A stretch of DNA of 5,866 nucleotides from an uncultured Bacteroidales bacterium (GTDB taxonomy: Bacteria; Bacteroidota; Bacteroidia; Bacteroidales; Bacteroidaceae): positions 1 to 5,866 of the forward strand of contig CAMBWV010000075.1 of assembly GCA_945871755.1 (NCBI GenBank), given 5' to 3'. How positions within the stretch are numbered: the stretch's first letter is position 1; each line of letters begins with the position of its first letter. Of the stretch, positions 1-5,143 are shown one piece after another. The notes beneath the pieces were generated by a model, which was given only the letters and a program-made list of their open reading frames with translations, was not told the DNA's origin and ran no database searches. Both the position numbers and the translations under genes were made by a program.

Positions 1-784
1 GGATATTCTTAATTTGCTGCTGGAGGAAATACTCCTTTTGCTGTTGGTCCAGTTCTTCGTGCGTTTGATTCTGAATATCACGCTTGAGCCTGGCAAACTG
101 CACCTCGCGCCCCAGCAGTTGCATCAGATGGTACGCACGCTGGATGACGCTATCCACTTGCAGCAGTTTGTCCTTATCCACAAGGGGGAGCGGCATGTTT
201 GTACAGATGAAGTTGGCCAGGAACACAGGATTGTGAATATTGCGCATCGCGAAGACGGCATCTTCGCGCGGAGGGTCGGCCAAACGGAGCAGTTCCGTTG
301 TTGCCTCCTGGCAAGCATCCATCAACACCTGAAACTTATTATCATCGGGCGTTGGTAAATCCTCATTGAGTCGGGTCACACGACCACGCATATAGGGATT
401 GTAGCGCGAGATATCTTCCAAATGAATGCGCGAAAGGCTCTGCAAAATGACGGCTGTCGTGCCATCAGGCAGAGTGAAGGAGCGAATGATACGTGCGGCC
501 ACACCAATCTTGTAGAAATCATCCATACGCGGACTATCCACAGCGGCATCCACTTGGCAGAACACGCCAATCACTTTATTATGTTCTGTAGCGTCGTTAA
601 TCAAATGGAGCGAACTTTGACGCGCCACATTGATTTGCGCCATCACCCCGGGAAACATCATCATGTTTCGCAGCGGGAGAATGGGCAAAGTGGGGGGCAC
701 GCTCTCGTTGAAGAGCGTGGAAATATCGCCTTCATAATCGGCTATGAGCGAGAAGGCGCCAGGACGAATTTCATCTTTATTCAT
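1..784 (-). CDS. lon: ATP-dependent protease Lon, N-terminal part (runs off left edge)
   Basis: Lon is a cytoplasmic AAA+ serine protease that degrades misfolded and short-lived regulatory proteins. Reading the minus strand from ATG 784-782 gives 261 uninterrupted codons to the edge. This covers the LON substrate-binding domain, with the signature LPILPLRN at residues 33-40 followed by MMMFPGV, and then the start of the helical linker, ending in EYFLQQQIKNI, which is typical of the family just before the AAA+ domain. The Walker motifs and the Ser-Lys catalytic dyad lie outside the window; full-length Lon is about 800 residues, so roughly one third is present. The start is supported by a promoter whose -7 box ends about 45 bp upstream. 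The family assignment is near certain. No frameshift or odd residue is visible. Confidence 0.97.
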   Translation of the reverse strand, partial: MNKDEIRPGAFSLIADYEGDISTLFNESVPPTLPILPLRNMMMFPGVMAQINVARQSSLHLINDATEHNKVIGVFCQVDAAVDSPRMDDFYKIGVAARIIRSFTLPDGTTAVILQSLSRIHLEDISRYNPYMRGRVTRLNEDLPTPDDNKFQVLMDACQEATTELLRLADPPREDAVFAMRNIHNPVFLANFICTNMPLPLVDKDKLLQVDSVIQRAYHLMQLLGREVQFARLKRDIQNQTHEELDQQQKEYFLQQQIKNI

Positions 785-828
785 TGTCAGTTTTTGGGTA
801 GATTCCTTAAATCTAGAAAAATCAAGCG

Positions 829-859
829 CAAAGGTACTATTTTTTTCGCGTTCCCACAA
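829..859 (-). promoter_or_regulatory. lon promoter, Bacteroidetes type
   Basis: On the minus strand, TTG (859-857) is followed by exactly 20 bp and then TACCTTTG (836-829), matching the Bacteroidetes -33/-7 consensus. Transcription would begin near 822, leaving a leader of about 38 nt before the lon ATG. The same 20-bp spacing recurs at three other promoters in this window, which strengthens the call. Confidence 0.8.
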
Positions 860-880
860 TTCCTTATTCTGAAAACTAAC

Positions 881-888
881 TAACTTTG
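881..888 (+). promoter_or_regulatory. Probable trmN6 -7 box
   Basis: TAACTTTG fits the TAnnTTTG -7 consensus on the plus strand, but no TTG lies 20 bp upstream, so it is weaker than the lon promoter facing it. Transcription from about 894 would give a 70-nt leader to ATG 966 and almost no leader to GTG 900, which favours the later start. Confidence 0.45.
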
Positions 889-965
889 CGGTATTACAGG
901 TGACGCACTCTAGGCTTCCTGCCGTTTTTGCCTCTTACAACTCCCAAATTCTTATCAACCAATCT

Positions 966-1673
966 ATGTTTCGCTTCCAACAATTCTCTGTCGCGCATGC
1001 TCGTAGCACCATGAAGGTGGGCACGGATGGGGTTCTCCTAGGCGCCTGGGCTGAGACGCAATCTGCAAAGAATATTCTCGACATCGGCACTGGCTGTGGG
1101 CTGATAGCACTCATGGCAGCCCAACGCACCCCAGCAGCACACATCACGGCTATTGATATCGACCAGGCTTCCATCGACGAAGCACGGGAGAATTTCCTAG
1201 CTTCACCCTTTGCTACACGTCTGCAAGCCTTACACACTGACATACAGACATTCAGCAAACAACCTGACACCATTCAGTATGATTGTATTTTAAGCAATCC
1301 TCCCTTCTTCACCGAATCACTACTCTCCCCCAACCCAACCCGTGCTGCGGCCCGTAGCGTGGAGGGCGGATTATCCTTTTCCACGCTCATCGAATCTGCC
1401 GTGCGTCTCCTTGCGCCAGGCGGTTCTTTGCAAATCATACTCCCCTATCAAGAGGCATCGCGCGTCCTAGGTATTGCCATCGGTACAGGATTACACCTTC
1501 TACGCCGCACGGATGTCACCACAAAAGATACCAAGCCGCCCCGACGCACACTGCTGCATTGGACAAATGAAGCAACCAGCGCGCCTATCCTCCATGACCA
1601 GCTCTGTCTGACGGACAAAAACGGAGGTCGATCAGATAGTTATCAAGCTCTCACAAAAGATTTCTATTTATAG
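966..1673 (+). CDS. trmN6: tRNA1(Val) (adenine(37)-N6)-methyltransferase TrmN6 (YfiC)
   Basis: This enzyme transfers a methyl group from S-adenosylmethionine to N6 of adenosine 37, next to the anticodon of tRNA1(Val). The 235-residue product is a class I (Rossmann) methyltransferase. The SAM-binding motif LDIGTGCG is at residues 38-45, an acidic strand end AIDID is at 62-66, and the N6-adenine catalytic motif NPPF is at 111-114. The opening FRFQQFSV..MKVGTDGVLLGAW is typical of the YfiC group. The open frame extends up to a GTG at 900, but the family begins at MFRF, so ATG 966 is chosen. The protein ends at DFYL. Its TAG stop (1671-1673) overlaps the end of repeat element A, so the last few native residues may have been lost or replaced when the element inserted. 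The gene is divergent from lon. Confidence 0.93.
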   Translation: MFRFQQFSVAHARSTMKVGTDGVLLGAWAETQSAKNILDIGTGCGLIALMAAQRTPAAHITAIDIDQASIDEARENFLASPFATRLQALHTDIQTFSKQPDTIQYDCILSNPPFFTESLLSPNPTRAAARSVEGGLSFSTLIESAVRLLAPGGSLQIILPYQEASRVLGIAIGTGLHLLRRTDVTTKDTKPPRRTLLHWTNEATSAPILHDQLCLTDKNGGRSDSYQALTKDFYL

Positions 1674-1861
1674 GTAGGTTCTATAAATTAGCTTGCGATG
1701 TATTTGCGGCTATCGTGCCGTAGGTTTTTGCTTTTCGTGAGGGAGCGTAGCGGGCTACGTGACCGAATGAAAAACAAAAAGATACGGTGCGAGAGGCGTA
1801 AAGACATCCAAGTCAATTTATAAAATAAGAATCCTTTGAAACTAATTTATAGAACCTACCT
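1672..1861 (+). mobile_element. MITE-like fold-back element, copy A
   Basis: This 190-bp element is bounded by perfect terminal inverted repeats of AGGTAGGTTCTATAAATTAG at 1672-1691 and its complement at 1842-1861; flanking bases extend the match to 23 bp (1669-1691 and 1842-1864). A second copy in opposite orientation lies at 3029-3217. The interior is also an imperfect palindrome around CGTAGC-GG-GCTACG (1746-1759). The left arm, read backwards, resembles the right arm through an A-rich tract, a TACGGTGCGAGAGGCG-like block and a CATC(G)CAAG block, so a transcript could fold into one long hairpin. It encodes no protein, as expected of a non-autonomous element. A flanking AT on each side is the only target duplication visible. 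It lies between convergent trmN6 and the 63-residue gene, where the hairpin might also help stop transcription. Confidence 0.8.
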
Positions 1862-1890
1862 ATAGGAAGCATCTACCACAATCCATCCAA

Positions 1891-2082
1891 TTATCCTAAG
1901 CGTTGGCGAAACAATTGCAAGAGTTCCACCCGTTTTTCTTCATCAATAGTTGCTAATTCTTCTTGCAACAATTCTTCCACCAACTGAATAGCCTTGATGC
2001 GCATTTGGCTTCTTCCAGCACGCACGCCACTCTGATAAGAATTACTAGGGAGCATACTCCGATTGAAATTACCGTCACTCAT
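1891..2082 (-). CDS. Small hypothetical protein, 63 residues
   Basis: I do not recognise this protein with confidence. It starts at ATG 2082-2080. A polar, Ser/Asn-rich N-terminus (residues 1-26) is followed by a strongly amphipathic, charged, helix-prone segment (about 27-62, MRIKAIQLVEELLQEEL then EEKRVELLQLFRQRLG). There is no signal peptide, membrane segment or Cys/His metal site. It is probably a real gene: its helical pattern is protein-like, and it lies 88 bp downstream of, and in the same direction as, the PAP2 gene, so the two may share a transcript. No separate TAnnTTTG box is visible in that gap. It ends 27 bp before the right end of repeat element A. A function cannot be assigned; a helix that mediates dimerisation or protein contacts is only a guess. 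Confidence 0.6.
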   Translation of the reverse strand: MSDGNFNRSMLPSNSYQSGVRAGRSQMRIKAIQLVEELLQEELATIDEEKRVELLQLFRQRLG

Positions 2083-2170
2083 AACAGTCTGATTCTATTT
2101 CTGTTTATTGATTCTATATATACTTATCATTTATCTCTAAATAATCCTCAAATCCGCCTTTGCACAAATT

Positions 2171-2740
2171 CTAAAAACGCATGGCCACATGCACGCCAGC
2201 TCCTTGGTCCCCAAAAACAGCAGGCGAGATAGCAACATCCGTTTTCTTGGCAAAGGGACGGGTGTATATTAAAGCTGCGCCTGCACCAACAGCCGCACCG
2301 CCCAATACGTCCCACCAGTCGTGCTTGTCTGCATAAACACGTCCCCAAGCCACATAACACGACACAGCATACGCAGGTACGCCCCATTTCCAACCATAAC
2401 GACGCATCAGAAAGGTTGCGCCATCGAAAGCAGCCATACTATGGGTACTGGGAAAGGCGTGGCGATCACCCCAACCAGACTTTAGGGGCATCACAGGGCG
2501 GTTTTTCTTAATACAAGCATTGAGGCCATAATTGACTGCAATACCCGTAGCGGTACTGAGTGTCAGTTGTAAAACACCTTTACGGTCCTTCTCAACGATG
2601 GCCTTCACCAAACCCGTGGCCGCAGGTGCAAAGCATAAAACGTCAGTGCTTCGATCTACAAATTTATGTTGTCCCCAAACCGTTGCGCTGGAGCAGAACA
2701 GCACAACAAACAAAAGGTTTATTCTTTTAAAATACATCAT
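2171..2740 (-). CDS. PAP2-family phosphatase, exported
   Basis: PAP2 (type 2 phosphatidic acid phosphatase) enzymes remove phosphate from lipids such as phosphatidylglycerol-phosphate, undecaprenyl pyrophosphate or lipid A; the substrate here cannot be told. Numbering from ATG 2740 (189 residues), a signal peptide covers residues 1-23 (FKRINLLFVVLF core, cut near VWG-Q). The family motifs are RP at 81-82, PSTH at 97-100 with catalytic His100, and GRVYADKH..D with Arg134, His140 and Asp144. The lysine expected seven residues before Arg81 is Asn74, so motif 1 is incomplete, although Lys78 and Lys79 are close by. The C-terminus (about 165-189) alternates and ends in VAMRF, resembling an outer-membrane strand. 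A codon further upstream at 2743 is TTG and is less likely to be the start. The gene lies between two inverted fold-back elements. Confidence 0.88.
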   Translation of the reverse strand: MMYFKRINLLFVVLFCSSATVWGQHKFVDRSTDVLCFAPAATGLVKAIVEKDRKGVLQLTLSTATGIAVNYGLNACIKKNRPVMPLKSGWGDRHAFPSTHSMAAFDGATFLMRRYGWKWGVPAYAVSCYVAWGRVYADKHDWWDVLGGAAVGAGAALIYTRPFAKKTDVAISPAVFGDQGAGVHVAMRF

Positions 2741-2768
2741 CAAAATACTTTTATAGTTACTAAAGATA

Positions 2769-2786
2769 ATAGCTTGTCAAAGCTAT
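2769..2786 (-). promoter_or_regulatory. Candidate promoter and palindrome upstream of PAP2 gene
   Basis: On the minus strand TAGCTTTG (2785-2778) fits the TAnnTTTG -7 box, about 38 bp before the PAP2 ATG. No TTG sits 20 bp upstream, so the -33 element is weak. The box is contained in a perfect 7-bp inverted repeat, ATAGCTT-4 nt-AAGCTAT, which could bind a small dimeric regulator at the promoter. The overlap is directly visible; the regulatory role is inference. Confidence 0.4.
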
Positions 2787-3028
2787 AATCCAAGAGATTA
2801 TAATTTTTACCCTTCTTTCTTATAAACGCAAAACAAGGTATCCTTTTGTACGCCTGAACAAACATCAGAACGGCCAAAGTTATGAGGAATACACGTCCAT
2901 GAAAAAGGAAGCAAATGTCTTATCACAACGATGTGCATCCTGTTGGCTTCGCAAAGATACAGCGAAAACCTGAGACAAAGGATTATTTCTTCTTTTTCTT
3001 ATCAGCTCACGCGAAATTCATTGCTTAA
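2787..3028. other. Gene-free stretch between PAP2 promoter and element B
   Basis: No convincing gene is present. Two further minus-strand TAnnTTTG matches occur, TAACTTTG (2882-2875) and TATCTTTG (2959-2952). The second has a TTTG only 16 bp upstream instead of 20, and the first has none at the right distance. They may be weak or decayed promoters that would give the PAP2 transcript a longer leader. Confidence 0.4.
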
Positions 3029-3217
3029 AGGTAGGTTCTATAAATTAGTTTCAATGGAGGGCAGGGTTTCAATTCTGCTTGGAGGTATTCGCGCCTCTCG
3101 CACCGTATCTTTTCTTTTTCATTCAGTCACGTAGCCTGCTACGCTCCTTCATGTAAATCAAAAACCTGCGGCACGATAGCCGCGAATCCATCGCAAGCTA
3201 ATTTATAGAACCTACCT
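3029..3217 (-). mobile_element. MITE-like fold-back element, copy B (inverted relative to copy A)
   Basis: This 189-bp element has the same 20-bp terminal inverted repeats as copy A, at 3029-3048 and 3198-3217. Its reverse complement aligns with copy A with a single 1-bp gap. By eye, about the first 125 positions differ at roughly 11 sites, while a stretch of about 30 bp before the last terminal repeat is much more diverged. It keeps the central CGTAGC-CT-GCTACG hairpin (3130-3143) and a GCGGC-6 nt-GCCGC stem at about 3167-3183. Copy A has a G-T in place of the outer G-C of that smaller stem, a change that preserves pairing in RNA. Flanks AA and CA show no target duplication. Confidence 0.8.
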
Positions 3218-3327
3218 CAACAAAATCTATGAATATCCACTACTCTGCACCCCCTATCACACCGAGGGACGACTTCCTTCCCAAAGTGTTCTTCGTAATA
3301 TAACACCTGTCAGCCCCTCGCTGCTGC

Positions 3328-3380
3328 AAATCGCCGCAAATTAACAATTGAGGAGCTGTTGCGAAATGTTAAAGCGATTT
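3328..3380. repeat. Interrupted inverted repeat abutting a promoter
   Basis: AAATCGC (3328-3334) pairs with GCGATTT (3374-3380), and inside it TTAACA (3341-3346) pairs with TGTTAA (3367-3372), giving 13 pairs with a 6-nt bulge on one side, a 1-nt bulge on the other and a 20-nt loop. The right end overlaps the TTTG -33 box (3378-3381) of the next promoter, so it could be an operator or the end of an upstream transcript. Function is unproven. Confidence 0.4.
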
Positions 3381-3409
3381 GGATTTCGACGGAAAATGTA
3401 TTACCTTTG
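3378..3409 (+). promoter_or_regulatory. Rightward promoter driving a very short transcript
   Basis: TTTG (3378-3381), 20 bp, then TACCTTTG (3402-3409) is a textbook Bacteroidetes promoter, identical in -7 box and spacing to that of lon. Transcription would start near 3414-3416, only a few bases before a terminator hairpin, so the expected product is about 45 nt long. Confidence 0.7.
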
Positions 3410-3417
3410 TACTAGTG

Positions 3418-3461
3418 AAGAGGAGAGAGCCCTAAACAAGCGGGTTTTCTCCTCTTTTTTT
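3418..3461 (+). terminator. Strong intrinsic terminator, possibly the body of a short RNA
   Basis: A continuous 15-bp stem (3418-3432 with 3442-3456, including two G-T pairs) closes a 9-nt loop, TAAACAAGC, and runs into seven T residues (3455-3461). The outer arm is AAGAGGAGA and the inner end is three C-G pairs. Because the promoter at 3378-3409 fires directly into it, the RNA would be little more than this hairpin. It may alternatively act to stop read-through from the left. Confidence 0.75.
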
Positions 3462-3483
3462 GAACAAAAAAATGGTTTTTTAC

Positions 3484-3557
3484 CTCAGACGTAGAAAAAT
3501 CTACATTACTGAGAAAATTTTTTCTTGGAGTTTGCGGAAAATTTTTCAGTAATGTAG
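3484..3557. repeat. Two mutually exclusive hairpins around a promoter
   Basis: CTACATTACTGA (3501-3512) and TCAGTAATGTAG (3546-3557) form a perfect 12-bp inverted repeat 33 bp apart, with AAAATTTT tracts just inside each arm. The left arm can instead fold backwards: CTCAG (3484-3488) with CTGAG (3509-3513), and inside that GTAGA (3491-3495) with TCTAC (3500-3504). The two folds compete for 3501-3512. The right arm overlaps the first three bases of a -7 box at 3555. Confidence 0.6.
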
Positions 3558-3562
3558 GTTTG
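3531..3562 (+). promoter_or_regulatory. Rightward promoter overlapping an inverted repeat
   Basis: TTTG (3531-3534), 20 bp, then TAGGTTTG (3555-3562) fits the consensus with the same spacing as the other promoters here. Its spacer and the start of its -7 box form the right arm of the 12-bp inverted repeat, so a protein bound to the repeat would block it. It points towards rpn, giving a leader of about 280 nt. Confidence 0.55.
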
Positions 3563-3777
3563 CGCGGCAGGGATTCCGAAGTTTTTTGGGGGTTGAAATA
3601 ATAAAAGAGGTTAAAGTTTTTAGCCCGAAAAAGTTGTAATTTAACAGTTCAAGCATAAAGCAGATTCCCGCAACAGTACCGCAAAGAGATACCTCAACCA
3701 TAAAACGATGACACCTTACTCACACGAGTTTTCTCAGAACCATTATAAGAATACCAGTCTAGAATAAAAAGGCATCC

Positions 3778-3808
3778 TTGTTGGTTTCAAAGATTTATTG
3801 TATTTTTG
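3778..3808 (+). promoter_or_regulatory. Proximal rpn promoter
   Basis: TTG (3778-3780), 20 bp, then TATTTTTG (3801-3808). Transcription would start near 3814, about 36 nt before the rpn ATG. This is the most likely main promoter of the gene. Confidence 0.7.
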
Positions 3809-3849
3809 CCCCAACAAGATAATCGGATGATCAGAAAAGGAAAATCAAC

Positions 3850-5124
3850 ATGAAATTATATCTAGCAAACCCCATATACGACACGGTATTCAAATACCTT
3901 ATGGAGGACGAGCGCATCGCTCGAACCATCCTGTCTGCTTTATTGAAGAAGAAGGTGGTAAAGGTGGAGCAGCGTCCGCACGAATATGTCAACGCCACGC
4001 GCAACAGCATCTCCATGTTCCGCATTGACTTCGCTGCCACAATCTGCGAAGACAATGGGCATGAGCATTTGGTTCTCATCGAGTTGCAAAAAACATGGTT
4101 GGAAACGGAGACGCTGAGATTCCGACAATATCTTGGTGCGCAGTACAACCGAAAGGAAAACATCGTCGAGGAGAGCAAAGACAAGCACGCTCTGCCCATG
4201 GTGGCCGTTTATCTGCTTGGCCACCGTGTGGGGAATATCAACACGCCAGTGGTTTACGTGAATCACCACACTTACGACTATGACGGCAATCTCGTGGAAT
4301 GCGACGAGCCCAATCCCTTTGTGGAAAGCCTCACCCACAACAGTATTATCGTGCAGTTACCACTGCTACACGGGCGCATCAACAACCGCTTGGACAAGAT
4401 TCTGAGTGTGTTTGACCAAACGAATGCCAGCAAGTCAAACAAGCAGACCATCGAAGTGAACGAAGAAGAATATACGGGTGATTCCGACATGGAATATATC
4501 GTCAGACGCCTCCTGTCTGCCGCCTCCAACCCAGACGTTAGGCAGGACATGAACGTAGAAGATGAGTATTTCAAGGCCATCGAAGACCGAGACACAGAGT
4601 TGATGGTTCGGGAAAAAGCTATTAAAGAGCGCGATGAGGCAATCAAGGAGCGCGATGAGGTGCTTGAGGAGCAGAAACGAACGCTCAAAGAGCGCGATGA
4701 GGCACTTGAGGAGCAGAAACGAACGCTCAAAGAGCGTGATGAGGCGCTCAAGGAGCAGAAACGAACGCTTCAAGAGCGTGATGAGGCGCTCAAGGAGCAG
4801 AAACGAACGCTTCAAGAACGCGATGAGGCGCTCAAGGAGCAGAAACGAACGCTTCAAGAGCGCGATGAGGCGCTCAAGGAGCAGAAACGAACGCTTCAAG
4901 AGCGCGATGAGGCACTTAAGGAGCAGGAACGAACGCTTCAAGAGCGTGATGAGGCGCTAAAGGAGCAGAAACGAACGCTTCAAGAGCGTGATGAGGCGCT
5001 CAAGGAGAAGAACAGGCTGCTCTCTAACGCCATTGAAGGAATGCTTAGCAAGGGAATGACTCCCCAAGCTATTGCATCTATTCTAGGAATGTCAGAATCA
5101 GAACTAATGACTTACCAAAAATAA
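3850..5124 (+). CDS. Rpn / PD-(D/E)XK nuclease-family protein with coiled-coil repeat tail
   Basis: The 424-residue protein resembles the Rpn (recombination-promoting nuclease, 'PDDEXK transposase') family, DNA endonucleases of the PD-(D/E)XK fold. The head (about 1-200) opens with LANPIYDTVFKYLM, like other family members. Asp60 (FRID), then Glu78 and Gln80 (LIELQK), match the family's D...ExQ catalytic pattern, followed by an R/Y-rich helix (RFRQYLGAQYN, 90-100). A polar linker (about 200-250) leads into a coiled coil of nine 14-residue repeats (267-392) and a short tail (393-424, GMTPQAIASILGMSESEL) resembling a small helix-turn-helix. AAAAGGA lies 8 nt before the ATG. The gene is monocistronic, with its own promoter and terminator. 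E. coli Rpn proteins are toxic phage-defence nucleases inhibited by their own separately translated C-terminal part; that role is inferred here, not shown. Transposase annotation is traditional and not supported by any flanking element ends. Confidence 0.85.
   Translation: MKLYLANPIYDTVFKYLMEDERIARTILSALLKKKVVKVEQRPHEYVNATRNSISMFRIDFAATICEDNGHEHLVLIELQKTWLETETLRFRQYLGAQYNRKENIVEESKDKHALPMVAVYLLGHRVGNINTPVVYVNHHTYDYDGNLVECDEPNPFVESLTHNSIIVQLPLLHGRINNRLDKILSVFDQTNASKSNKQTIEVNEEEYTGDSDMEYIVRRLLSAASNPDVRQDMNVEDEYFKAIEDRDTELMVREKAIKERDEAIKERDEVLEEQKRTLKERDEALEEQKRTLKERDEALKEQKRTLQERDEALKEQKRTLQERDEALKEQKRTLQERDEALKEQKRTLQERDEALKEQERTLQERDEALKEQKRTLQERDEALKEKNRLLSNAIEGMLSKGMTPQAIASILGMSESELMTYQK
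4540..4551 (+). promoter_or_regulatory. Candidate internal translation start within rpn
   Basis: In-frame ATG 4549-4551 (Met234 of the nuclease) is preceded by AGGCAGG (4540-4546), with its first AGG 6 nt upstream, better than most starts here. Translation from it would yield a 191-residue protein containing only the end of the linker, the repeat coiled coil and the tail, without the catalytic residues. That corresponds to the inhibitory RpnS-type product known in E. coli. No internal TAnnTTTG promoter was seen upstream of it, and Bacteroidetes rely little on Shine-Dalgarno pairing, so this stays a hypothesis. Confidence 0.3.
4648..5025 (+). repeat. Nine 42-bp tandem repeats coding for coiled coil
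   Basis: Nine units of exactly 42 bp begin at 4648, 4690, 4732, 4774, 4816, 4858, 4900, 4942 and 4984. The consensus peptide is ERDEALKEQKRTLQ, two heptads. Units 3-6 and 8 encode the same peptide; unit 7 has one change (KEQERT), units 1 and 2 use LEEQ and end in K, and unit 9 degenerates to LKEKNRLLS. Shorter 7-residue relatives (REKAIK, ERDEAIK) precede the array. Since 42 is divisible by 3, gain or loss of a unit keeps the reading frame. Near-identical DNA points to recent expansion. Confidence 0.95.
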
Positions 5125-5143
5125 CAACCAAGCAATCACATAG

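Larger units (their letters stand above)
3218..3849. other. 632-bp gene-free, signal-rich region upstream of rpn
   Basis: No open frame of protein-like composition was found on either strand. The region instead holds three rightward Bacteroidetes promoters (-7 boxes at 3402, 3555 and 3801), one strong terminator hairpin, and two inverted-repeat structures touching promoter elements; these are listed separately. About 3218-3327 and 3563-3777 show nothing further beyond a weak GTTAAA/TTTAAC pair (3610-3645). Confidence 0.6.

Noticed and set aside
14..883. Plus-strand open frames opposite lon
   Set aside because: The minus-strand frame is clearly Lon over its whole length, so the opposite frames are shadows.
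900..965. GTG at 900 as the trmN6 start
   Set aside because: The added 22 residues are absent from the family pattern as I know it, and the candidate promoter would leave almost no leader.
1663..1867. Clear target-site duplication around element A
   Set aside because: Only a 2-bp AT matches on both sides, which can easily occur by chance, and element B shows none.
2931..3134. Plus-strand open frame of 67 codons
   Set aside because: It begins in unique DNA and runs into repeat element B; its composition is not protein-like and no promoter precedes it.
3501..3557. Invertible promoter of the Mpi/Tsr type
   Set aside because: The repeat arms are only 33 bp apart, far closer than known Bacteroides invertible promoters, and no recombinase gene is in the window. 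Retained only as a remark in the hairpin finding.
4278..4941. Long open frames on the minus strand and in another plus frame across the nuclease gene
   Set aside because: The repeat unit is a multiple of three, so every frame stays open and repetitive. These are shadows of the coiled-coil coding frame.
4648..5025. CRISPR array
   Set aside because: The 42-bp units are contiguous with no unique spacers and encode a regular heptad pattern.
3850..5124. Transposase of an active insertion sequence
   Set aside because: No terminal inverted repeats or target duplications flank the gene. The fold-back elements nearby have no matching copy on its right side, and the family name 'transposase' is historical.
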